From assembly GCF_002422095.1 (NCBI RefSeq), contig NZ_DITB01000091.1, positions 1 through 47,356 of the forward strand: a DNA stretch of 47,356 nucleotides, given 5' to 3'. Made by a program: the position numbers and the translations under genes. The notes under the pieces were generated by a model. It searched no databases and had not been told where the DNA came from. It saw only the letters and a list, made by a program, of their open reading frames with translations. Shown here in pieces: positions 40,930-47,356 of the stretch. Numbering within the stretch: the stretch's first letter is position 1; each line of letters opens with the position of its first letter. Source of the stretch: Flavobacterium sp. UBA6195. GTDB taxonomy: Bacteria > Bacteroidota > Bacteroidia > Flavobacteriales > Flavobacteriaceae.

Positions 40930-42447
40930 TTATTTCTTAAACATCTTCATTAATAAACCAAACGCACCGCGAATAAAACTAGCGCTCGTAACTACTTTGG
41001 TAATTGATTTCCCAACTACTTCAGCCGTACTAGGTTCTTCTTTTGCTTTTCGGGTTGGTTTTTCGGCTTCTTGTTTGGCTGCGACTTCTTGTGCTTCAGT
41101 AATTTTCTTGTTTAGCATTTCGTAAGCACTATCACGGTCTACAATCTCATTATATTTTTTCGCTAATTTCGATTTTGCGATACTTGCTTCAATTTCACTT
41201 TCTGTTAAAACATCCATTCTACTCATTGGTGCGCGCATCATAGTAGCTACTAATGGTGTCGGAGTTCCTTTTTCGCTTAATGCGGTTACAAAAGCTTCTC
41301 CAATTCCTAACGAAGTTAACACTTCATCAGTTTCATAAAAAGTAGTGTCGGGATAATTTTCAGCTGTCATTTTGATGGCTTTTCTATCATTCGCCGTGAA
41401 AGCTCTCAAGGCATGCTGAATTTTTAAACCCAATTGTGCCAAAACGCCTGTTGGAACATCCATAGGATTTTGCGTAATGAAATAAACTCCAATTCCTTTC
41501 GAACGAATCAATTTCACAATCGTTTCAATTTGATTTAATAATGTCTTGCTAGCTTCGTCAAAAATCAAATGCGCTTCATCAATGAAAATGACTAATTCTG
41601 GTCGACCAGCATCGCCTTGTTCGGGCATCGTATTGTAAATTTCGGCTAACAAACTCAACATGAAAGTCGAGAATAATTTCGGTTTGTCTTGAATATCGGT
41701 CAAACGCATGATGTTCACGTAACCATTTCCGTTTTCGTCAATTCGCATTAAATCTTGAATATCGAAAGATTTTTCGCCAAAGAATAATTCCGCACCTTGT
41801 TGTTCTAGTTCGATAATTTTTCTTAAAATCGAACCAGTTGAACTGGTTGAAATTCTTCCGTATTCGGCTTCAAATTCGGCTTTTCCTTCTTCGGTTGCGT
41901 AATTAAGTACTTTTTTGAAATCTTTTAAATCCAATAATGGCAAACTATTATCATCACAATATTTAAAAATAATAGAAACTACGCCGGATTGCGTATCGTT
42001 CAAATCTAATATTCGAGAGAATAAAACAGGTCCAAATTCAGAAACAGTTGCTCTCAAACGAACACCATTTTGTTCTGAAATAGTCATTAATTCTACAGGA
42101 AACCCCTTTGTTTCATAAGGAATCGAAATTTTAGCATGACGTTCGGTGATAAACGATTTTTCTTCGCCAGGCATAGCAATTCCCGAGAAATCTCCTTTAA
42201 TATCCATCATCAAAACAGGAATTCCATTTTGCGATAATTGTTCGGAAAGCACTTGAATGGTTTTGGTTTTTCCAGTTCCTGTTGCTCCAGCAATTAATCC
42301 GTGACGGTTTAAGGTTTTTAATGGAATGTTTACGTGTGTATTTGGAACCGCTTCGCCATCTAAAATTCCACCTCCTAATGTGATAAATTCGCCTTTACAA
42401 GCGTAACCTTCGTTTATATGTTTGCTAAAATCTTCTGTCTTGCTCAT
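40930..42447 (-). CDS. HerA-like ATPase (DUF853 family)
   Basis: The 505-residue protein has Walker A LIAGATGTGKTKTIQVLSEQL (GATGTGKT), a Walker B-like ELVIFIDEAHLIFDEA, and the C-terminal GIGEAFVTALSEKGTPTPL of the helicase-HerA-like DUF853 family. A basic, Glu/Lys-rich tail (about 440-485) precedes a conserved C-terminal helix. The cellular role of the family is not established; it is not paired with NurA here. It has its own promoter. Confidence 0.92.
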   Translation of the reverse strand: MSKTEDFSKHINEGYACKGEFITLGGGILDGEAVPNTHVNIPLKTLNRHGLIAGATGTGKTKTIQVLSEQLSQNGIPVLMMDIKGDFSGIAMPGEEKSFITERHAKISIPYETKGFPVELMTISEQNGVRLRATVSEFGPVLFSRILDLNDTQSGVVSIIFKYCDDNSLPLLDLKDFKKVLNYATEEGKAEFEAEYGRISTSSTGSILRKIIELEQQGAELFFGEKSFDIQDLMRIDENGNGYVNIMRLTDIQDKPKLFSTFMLSLLAEIYNTMPEQGDAGRPELVIFIDEAHLIFDEASKTLLNQIETIVKLIRSKGIGVYFITQNPMDVPTGVLAQLGLKIQHALRAFTANDRKAIKMTAENYPDTTFYETDEVLTSLGIGEAFVTALSEKGTPTPLVATMMRAPMSRMDVLTESEIEASIAKSKLAKKYNEIVDRDSAYEMLNKKITEAQEVAAKQEAEKPTRKAKEEPSTAEVVGKSITKVVTSASFIRGAFGLLMKMFKK

Positions 42448-42466
42448 TTTGATGTATTTTGAATTT

Positions 42467-42497
42467 CAAATGTAGTTAAAATACAATCAAATTTCAA
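42467..42497 (-). promoter_or_regulatory. Promoter of the HerA-like gene
   Basis: On the minus strand TTG (42495-42497), 20 bp, then TACATTTG (42467-42474); the ATG lies 20 bases downstream. Confidence 0.65.
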
Positions 42498-42514
42498 GGA
42501 CAATGACATTTACA

Positions 42515-42558
42515 ATTTCAAAATTCTGACTTCTTATTTCTAAATTCTAACTTCCAAG
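42515..42558 (+). repeat. Heptamer-like repeat before queE
   Basis: Related units AAATTCTGACTTCT and AAATTCTAACTTCC (14 bases each, two heptamers) lie between the divergent HerA-like and queE genes. Confidence 0.5.
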
Positions 42559-42561
42559 TTG

Positions 42562-42569
42562 TATCTTTG
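42562..42569 (+). promoter_or_regulatory. -7 box of queE
   Basis: TATCTTTG fits the consensus. It lies after the in-frame TTG at 42559, so the upstream TTG cannot be the start and ATG 42589 is preferred. Confidence 0.6.
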
Positions 42570-42588
42570 CCCACTATTTTTATTTGAG

Positions 42589-43221
42589 ATGTTACAGAAA
42601 GAAGTACAATTAGCGGTTGAAAAAGGCGAAATGTTGCCTTTAATGGAGGAGTTTTACACGATTCAAGGCGAAGGATATCATACAGGAACAGCAGCTTATT
42701 TCATTAGAATTGGCGGTTGCGATGTAGGTTGCCATTGGTGCGATGTGAAAGAAAGTTGGAATGCGGAATTGCATCCACCAACGAATACCGATTTGATTGT
42801 TGCCAATGCCAAAAAATATGCCGACACAGTTGTGGTAACAGGAGGAGAACCTTTGACTTGGGATATGACTTTATTGACTTCAAAATTAAAAGCTCAAAAT
42901 TTAAAAGTACATATTGAAACTTCTGGAGCTTACGAAGTTTCAGGAACTTGGGATTGGTTTTGTTTGTCGCCAAAGAAAAACAAATTACCTGTACAAAGTG
43001 CTTACGATATTGCTAACGAATTAAAAGTTATCATCTATAACAAACATGATTTCATTTTTGCCGAAGAACAAGCGGCAAAAGTAAATCCAAACGCGATTTT
43101 GTTTTTACAACCCGAATGGAGCAAAAAAGAAGAAATGACACCTTTAATTGTAGAATATGTAATGAATAATCCAAAATGGAGAGTTTCGTTACAGACTCAT
43201 AAATATTTGAATATTCCATAA
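42589..43221 (+). CDS. queE: 7-carboxy-7-deazaguanine synthase
   Basis: QueE is a radical-SAM enzyme of queuosine synthesis that turns CPH4 into CDG. ATG 42589 gives 210 residues, the usual size. The radical-SAM cluster motif is Cys44-x3-Cys48-x2-Cys51 (IGGCDVGCHWCDVKESW), preceded by EFYTIQGEGYHTGTAAYFIR, and followed by VVTGGEPLTWD and HIETSGAYEV. It consumes SAM, like QueA at 30 kb; QueC and QueD are not in the window. Confidence 0.95.
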   Translation: MLQKEVQLAVEKGEMLPLMEEFYTIQGEGYHTGTAAYFIRIGGCDVGCHWCDVKESWNAELHPPTNTDLIVANAKKYADTVVVTGGEPLTWDMTLLTSKLKAQNLKVHIETSGAYEVSGTWDWFCLSPKKNKLPVQSAYDIANELKVIIYNKHDFIFAEEQAAKVNPNAILFLQPEWSKKEEMTPLIVEYVMNNPKWRVSLQTHKYLNIP

Positions 43222-43312
43222 TTTTTGCTCGCTAAGTCGCAAAGAAGAAATATTTTATTTGTGAAACTTTGTGCAAAAACTTCGAGGTACTTTGTGTAAC
43301 AAAAACTTTAAA
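43222..43312. repeat. Diverged dispersed repeat between queE and the methyltransferase
   Basis: The gap contains GCTAAGTCGCAAAG and two variants of AACTTTGTG/TACTTTGTG, resembling dispersed repeats I remember from bacteroidete intergenic DNA. No terminator hairpin is seen. Confidence 0.4.
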
Positions 43313-44020
43313 TTATATTATTGAAAGCTTTGCCAAATAATCAAAATGTTCACCTTCTAAAATAAGTTCACATTCCAATCCATTGGCAATTGCTCCGTTT
43401 TGTAGCGTATTATAATCCAAATATAACCAATCAAAAGTATCTTCGGTTGCTCCTTTATATTGAATAGTGAAGGTCAATTCACCATAATAACCATTTGCAG
43501 GAACTTCGTAAGCACCATCTTCATCTTGGTCGTACATATAAATTAAGTCGGAACTATCAATTAGAATTTGCCCACCTTCATTTAAAAGTGATTTCAATTT
43601 TTGTAAAAAAGTAGGAATCTGATTCATTTTTCCGAAAATCCCGGTTCCGTTCATCAAAAGTAGAATGGTGTCGAATTTTTCTGAAGTATCTAAATTTAAT
43701 ACATCCGAAACTTTACAGTTTTTCAAGCCTCTCAATTCACAAGCTTTAATTGCATTTTCCGAAATATCAATTGCGGTAACATCGAAACCTTTTTCCTGCA
43801 AATACAAAGCGTGACTTCCTGCTCCACAACCTACGTCTAACACTTTTCCTTTCGCTAATTGCAATGCTTTTTGTTCCAGTTTTGGCATGTCTTTAAAATC
43901 ACGAAACAAATAGGCAACGCTCATTTCATCGGCTTCCGAAATAGAAGTTTCGGTGATTAAATCTTCGGGAGAATTATTGGTTTGGTAGTCTAAAATAGCT
44001 TTTCCGAAAAGGTCTTTCAT
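43313..44020 (-). CDS. Class I SAM-dependent methyltransferase
   Basis: The Rossmann methyltransferase motifs are GKVLDVGCGAGSHALYLQEKGFDVTAIDIS (motif I and acidic loop), FDTILLLMNGTGIFG (motif II region) and LNEGGQILIDSSDLIYMYD. The frame is open to ATG 44044, but the extra eight residues come from heptamer-like repeat DNA, so I use the second ATG (44020, MKDLFGKAILDY; 235 residues). Substrate is unknown. Confidence 0.88.
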   Translation of the reverse strand: MKDLFGKAILDYQTNNSPEDLITETSISEADEMSVAYLFRDFKDMPKLEQKALQLAKGKVLDVGCGAGSHALYLQEKGFDVTAIDISENAIKACELRGLKNCKVSDVLNLDTSEKFDTILLLMNGTGIFGKMNQIPTFLQKLKSLLNEGGQILIDSSDLIYMYDQDEDGAYEVPANGYYGELTFTIQYKGATEDTFDWLYLDYNTLQNGAIANGLECELILEGEHFDYLAKLSII

Positions 44021-44074
44021 GGTTTGTATTTCAAAATTCAACATTCGTTATTCTAAATTCGGAATTCAAAATCG

Positions 44075-44082
44075 TAACTTTG
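44075..44082 (+). promoter_or_regulatory. -7 box of the YkgJ-like gene
   Basis: TAACTTTG fits TAnnTTTG and covers the in-frame TTG at 44080, so the start is the later ATG at 44101. Confidence 0.6.
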
Positions 44083-44100
44083 CAGAAGAAAATCTATAAA

Positions 44101-44598
44101 ATGCTAAAGCCAAATTTAAACGAACTCGGAAAACTTGCCAAAGATACGCATAACGAAACCAAAAAGTATTTTGACAAGTTAAAAAAGAAAACACCCAAGA
44201 ATTTGGATTATGTAATGCAAGATTTACACGATGCCGAATTCAAAAAAACGGATTGTTTAGAGTGTGCCAATTGTTGCAGAACAACTGGGCCGTTATTTAC
44301 GTCGGCCGATATTGAACGAATTTCGAAAAGTTTCCGTCAAAAACCACAGCAGTTTATCGACCAATATCTTCGCATAGATGAAGATAACGATTATGTATTA
44401 AAAAGTGTTCCGTGTACATTTTTAGACAGCGACAACAAATGTTTTATCTACGATGTCCGCCCAAAAGCTTGCCGAGAATTCCCACATACCGACAGAAAAA
44501 AATTCAATCAAATCACTGATTTAACGCTACTTAATGTTGCGATTTGTCCAGCGGCTTATAATATTGTGGAGAAAATGAAGGAGAAGTTGCCTCTTTAA
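44101..44598 (+). CDS. YkgJ-family cysteine-cluster protein
   Basis: ATG 44101 gives 165 residues. The protein has the zinc/iron-chelating pattern of YkgJ-like proteins: CLECANCCRTTGP, VPCTFLDSDNKCFIYDVRPKACREFP and NVAICPAAY, giving eight clustered cysteines. These bind a metal or FeS cluster in relatives; the function is not established. A longer frame begins at TTG 44080, which overlaps the promoter box and is rejected. A divergent methyltransferase gene lies upstream. Confidence 0.9.
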   Translation: MLKPNLNELGKLAKDTHNETKKYFDKLKKKTPKNLDYVMQDLHDAEFKKTDCLECANCCRTTGPLFTSADIERISKSFRQKPQQFIDQYLRIDEDNDYVLKSVPCTFLDSDNKCFIYDVRPKACREFPHTDRKKFNQITDLTLLNVAICPAAYNIVEKMKEKLPL

Positions 44599-44737
44599 TG
44601 AGTGGTCAGTGTTCAGTTGAAAGTGTTCAGTTTTTATCGCAATCTTGTCATTCCGTTAGGAATCTCAAAGTTTATTGGTGATAATTCGTGAAATTCACGT
44701 TTTTTAACTTCCAACTTCCATCACCCAGCTTCCATCA
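44599..44737. repeat. Intergenic repeat patchwork
   Basis: Three pieces lie in the gap: TCAGTG/TTCAGTT units (44606-44634), GTCATTCCGTTAGGAATCTC (44648-44667), which I know as a dispersed flavobacterial repeat, and AACTTCC/ATCACCC/AGCTTCC/ATCATCA heptamers (44708-44735). Nothing gene-like is present. Confidence 0.55.
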
Positions 44738-45970
44738 TCACTCGTAAATCAAATATTTCTTTCTCACTTCCTTAAACTGCTCCAAACCTTCTTGCCACGT
44801 TTTTCTAATTTCTTTTTCGGTCATTCCGGCTTCAATTTGTTCGCGTAGTTTTTTGGTTCCGGCTAATTTGGTGAAGAAATCGTTGAAGAAAACAGTTTTG
44901 TCTGCGGTATTTTCGTAAGCTTTCAATAACCATTTTAATTCTAATCGGTGCACTTTCCTAATTTCGGTTAAATCTTCTCCAAAGCATAATTTTCCATTAT
45001 GAACGGGATCTTTTGCTCCAAAATTTGGTTGCGGAGTAAAGCTAAAATCAAATTCACTTTTCGGTAAAAAAGGCGAACCATAAATTTGGAATTGCTTTTC
45101 AGTACCGCGACCTAAACTGACATTCGTGCCTTCAAAAAAACACAAACTCGCATACAAATTAATCGATTGATCGTTTGGTAAGTTTGGCGAAGGCTTTACA
45201 GGTAAGCTATATTTCATATCGCGCGAATAGTTCAAACAAGGTGCTACTTTCAAGTCACATTGAATACTATCTTTCAACCATTTTTCGCCATTAATCATTT
45301 TTGCATATTCGCCAATCGTCATCCCATGCAAAACCGGAATTTCATGCATCCCAACAAAACTCTTGTGTTCCTTTTCTAAAATTGGACCATCAATAATAGT
45401 TCCATTCGGATTTGGTCGGTCTAAAACCAAAAGCGGAATGTTATTTTCCGCACAAGCTTCCATCACATAATGTAACGAAGATATGTATGTGTAAAATCGC
45501 GCACCAACATCTTGCAAATCAAAAACCAAGATATCAATTCCTTCTAATTGCTCAGGTTTTGGCTTTTTATTGTTTCCGTAAAGGGAAATAATAGGCAAGT
45601 TTGTTTTGGTGTCTTTTCCGTCAACGATTAATTCGCCAGCATCTGCTGTTCCTCTAAAACCGTGTTCAGGCGCATAAATTTTCTGCAGCTTGATGTTTTG
45701 TTCGATTAAAAAATCAACCAAATGTTTTTCTTTTGAAAGAATTCCTGTTTGATTCGTAACAATTCCAACACGTTTGTCTTTCAATAAAGATAAATAACTC
45801 TCAAAGTTTTCGGCACCAGTTTTAAAAGCAACATCTGTTGAAGTGGAAGTCAAAGTCACATTATCATTGCTTGGTTTTACTTGCGGAATCGCCTTTTTGC
45901 TACTTCCACACGAAACGATTAGTAAAGAAAAAAATAATAATGTACTTTTGAAAAATAATTTAGATGTCAT
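44738..45970 (-). CDS. NamZ-like (DUF1343) lipoprotein, probable exo-beta-N-acetylmuramidase
   Basis: ATG 45970 starts a lipoprotein signal (MTSKLFFKSTLLFFSLLIVSCGSSK, lipobox VSC); 11 more in-frame residues upstream look extraneous. The 410-residue product has DUF1343/NamZ signatures: KRVGIVTNQTGILSKEKHLVDFL, YAPEHGFRGTADAGE, ILVFDLQDVGARFYTYISSLHYVMEAC, LDRPNPNG and FFEGTNVSLGRGTEKQFQIYGSPFL. NamZ releases MurNAc from peptidoglycan. It lies head-to-head with the permease gene with only seven bases between the starts. Confidence 0.9.
   Translation of the reverse strand: MTSKLFFKSTLLFFSLLIVSCGSSKKAIPQVKPSNDNVTLTSTSTDVAFKTGAENFESYLSLLKDKRVGIVTNQTGILSKEKHLVDFLIEQNIKLQKIYAPEHGFRGTADAGELIVDGKDTKTNLPIISLYGNNKKPKPEQLEGIDILVFDLQDVGARFYTYISSLHYVMEACAENNIPLLVLDRPNPNGTIIDGPILEKEHKSFVGMHEIPVLHGMTIGEYAKMINGEKWLKDSIQCDLKVAPCLNYSRDMKYSLPVKPSPNLPNDQSINLYASLCFFEGTNVSLGRGTEKQFQIYGSPFLPKSEFDFSFTPQPNFGAKDPVHNGKLCFGEDLTEIRKVHRLELKWLLKAYENTADKTVFFNDFFTKLAGTKKLREQIEAGMTEKEIRKTWQEGLEQFKEVRKKYLIYE
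45943..45950 (+). promoter_or_regulatory. -7 box of the permease gene, inside the NamZ-like gene
   Basis: TACTTTTG fits TAnnTTTG. It lies within the 5' codons of the divergent gene and 27 bases before TTG 45978, supporting that start. Confidence 0.5.
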
Positions 45971-45977
45971 AAAAACC

Positions 45978-47210
45978 TTGAATTTAGAATATTTCATAGC
46001 CAAAAGACTAATTGCTGCTAAAAGTTATAAAAGTAGTATTTCTTCGCCAATTATAAAAATTGCGATTACGGCAATTGCCATCGGAATTATTATGATGATT
46101 ATGGCGGTGGCTACAGGTGTTGGACTTCAAGATAAAATTCGCGAGAAAGTTTCGGCTTTCAACGGACACATTATTATTTCTAATTTTGATGACAATCAAT
46201 CACAAGTCACCACTGAACCGATTTCTATCAAGCAAAGCTTTTACCCTAAATTCAAAAATGTAGAAGGCATCAGTCATGTGCAAGCTGTAGCAAGCAAAGC
46301 TGGAATAATTCGCACAGAAAAAGCTTTCGAAGGAATCATATATAAAGGTGTTGGTAAAGATTATAATTTCACCAATTTAGAAGAATATTTGGTTGATGGT
46401 AAAATTCCAAATCTAAAATCCGAACTAAATACCGAAGTTTTAATTTCGGAATACTTAGCAAAGCGTCTTCATTTAAAAGTAGGAGATAAGTTTCTGACTT
46501 TTTTTATGAAAGACAACGGAAAACTTCCAAATAAAAGAAACTTCCTAATCACCGGAATTTTCAACTCAGGTTTTCAAGAATTCGATGCTACTTATATAAT
46601 AGGTGATATTCGTCACGTGCAACTCATTAATAAATGGCGACCAACAGATGTCGGTGCGTTCGAAGTTTTCGTAGAAGATTTTTCAAAAATCAAAGAAAAA
46701 GGAGATGAGGTCTACAAAGAAATTCCGCCTACCTATAATAGTATCACCATCGAAGAAAAGTATTATAGTATTTTCGAATGGCTAAAATTGTTCGATTTCA
46801 ACATTTTGGTTATTCTAATTGTAATGATTGTCGTAGCTACTATTAATATGGTAGTCGCACTATTAGTCCTAATTTTAGAACGCACCCAAATGATCGGAAT
46901 TTTAAAAGCTATGGGAGCTAACAATTGGAATGTTCGAAAAATATTCCTGTACAACGCTTTCTATTTAATCGCCCGAGGATTATTTTGGGGAAATCTTATA
47001 GCAATTTCTTTATTGTTAATTCAAAAATTCTTCGGCGTAATCCAACTCAATCCCGAAAACTATTACGTAAACGAAGCGCCAGTAAGTATTAATTTACTTC
47101 ACATCGCATTATTAAATATAGGAACCGTAATCGTTTGTTTGTTGGTTTTATTAATTCCATCTTACATCATCACCAAAATTTCACCAGTAAAAGCAATACG
47201 TTTCGATTAG
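45978..47210 (+). CDS. ABC-transporter permease, LolC/LolE/FtsX-like, TTG start
   Basis: TTG 45978 gives 411 residues starting MNLEYFIAKRLIAAKSYKSSISSPIIKIAI, the conserved family start; the frame upstream is antisense to the NamZ-like gene. One TM helix (about 22-50), a periplasmic domain (about 50-270) and three C-terminal helices (LFDFNILVILIVMIVVATINMVVALLVLILERTQMIGILKAMGA; NAFYLIARGLFWGNLIAISL; LLHIALLNIGTVIVCLLVLLIPSYII) match LolE-type MacB-FtsX permeases, involved in lipoprotein release or export. Its ATPase is not adjacent. Confidence 0.9.
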   Translation: MNLEYFIAKRLIAAKSYKSSISSPIIKIAITAIAIGIIMMIMAVATGVGLQDKIREKVSAFNGHIIISNFDDNQSQVTTEPISIKQSFYPKFKNVEGISHVQAVASKAGIIRTEKAFEGIIYKGVGKDYNFTNLEEYLVDGKIPNLKSELNTEVLISEYLAKRLHLKVGDKFLTFFMKDNGKLPNKRNFLITGIFNSGFQEFDATYIIGDIRHVQLINKWRPTDVGAFEVFVEDFSKIKEKGDEVYKEIPPTYNSITIEEKYYSIFEWLKLFDFNILVILIVMIVVATINMVVALLVLILERTQMIGILKAMGANNWNVRKIFLYNAFYLIARGLFWGNLIAISLLLIQKFFGVIQLNPENYYVNEAPVSINLLHIALLNIGTVIVCLLVLLIPSYIITKISPVKAIRFD

Positions 47211-47251
47211 GTTTTTTAGAAGCAGCCGTTTAGTATTTCATAAAGAGTAAT

Positions 47252-47345
47252 AGTCCCGCTGTGCGCTACAATCTTTTTGCTTTTTGTTGCCTTCGAGTAC
47301 CTCAGGCAACAAAAAGCAAAAAGGATTTCCACTCCCATCGGGGCT
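47252..47345. repeat. Nested intergenic palindromic repeat
   Basis: An 18-bp perfect inner stem, TTTTTGCTTTTTGTTGCC (47274-47291) and its complement (47305-47322), lies within an outer imperfect stem AGTCCCG (47252-47258) and CGGGGCT (47339-47345). Similar GCGCTACAATC...GGATTTCC elements are, from memory, frequent dispersed repeats in Flavobacterium. The rest of the window end (47211-47356) holds no gene. Confidence 0.65.
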
Positions 47346-47356
47346 CATATCTTTGT

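Overview
The window is AT-rich chromosomal DNA from a member of the Bacteroidota, most likely a Flavobacterium or close relative in the Flavobacteriaceae. The pointers are a GldA gliding-motility ATPase, a GLPGLI/TonB-dependent-type receptor pair, DUF3857 proteins, a bifunctional DAHP synthase/chorismate mutase, the bacteroidete -7 promoter box TAnnTTTG (often with TTG near -33) before many genes, and no convincing Shine-Dalgarno sequences. Genes are densely packed and mostly housekeeping. No prophage, plasmid or CRISPR array is visible.

Layout. 1-4.3 kb: a truncated secreted-protein gene, then a GLPGLI protein and an outer-membrane beta-barrel receptor. 4.4-18 kb: a methionine/SAM supercluster. 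It holds metK (minus strand, behind a SAM-II-type riboswitch), then on the plus strand a Met/Cys-rich leader peptide with an attenuator, metY, a metX-like acyltransferase, fused aspartokinase-homoserine dehydrogenase, a second trans-sulfuration enzyme, a SAM-I riboswitch, methionine synthase split over two genes, and metF. Together these take aspartate to methionine and SAM. 18-28 kb: a small TPR protein, gldA, DAHP synthase/chorismate mutase, a secreted protein, rsgA, dtd and two DUF3857 proteins. 28-34 kb: a MazG-like pyrophosphohydrolase, an SMR transporter, aroA, tRNA-Pro, queA, kynU, a MORN-like lipoprotein, an arginase-family hydrolase and a NUMOD4/HNH-like protein. 35-38.6 kb: a light-repair operon (flavin reductase, DUF2256 zinc-ribbon-like protein, DASH-type cryptochrome/photolyase, FeS-type photolyase). 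38.7-47 kb: kmo, a cupin, a DUF486 membrane protein, a HerA-like ATPase, queE, a methyltransferase, a YkgJ-type cysteine-cluster protein, a NamZ-type lipoprotein and a LolE-type permease. The window ends in an intergenic palindromic repeat.

Two themes stand out. First, methionine/SAM genes within about 7 kb carry three different RNA-level sensors: a SAM-II-type aptamer before metK, a Met-codon leader peptide with a terminator before metY, and a SAM-I aptamer before metH. Both aptamers have visible competing pairings. Second, repeats have entered coding sequences without breaking the frame. The clearest case is a 438-bp element (exactly 146 codons), flanked by GC-rich inverted repeats and encoding a DUF559/Vsr-like endonuclease domain, inside the cobalamin-dependent methionine synthase gene. 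Smaller repeat-derived segments lie in aroA (three), in metH again, and possibly in the second trans-sulfuration gene. Heptanucleotide tandem repeats recur in many intergenic gaps.

Several starts were moved from the longest open frame on the basis of promoter position, signal peptides or family length. Four genes appear to use TTG or to be decided by it. All functions are inferred by reading motifs; no database search was run.
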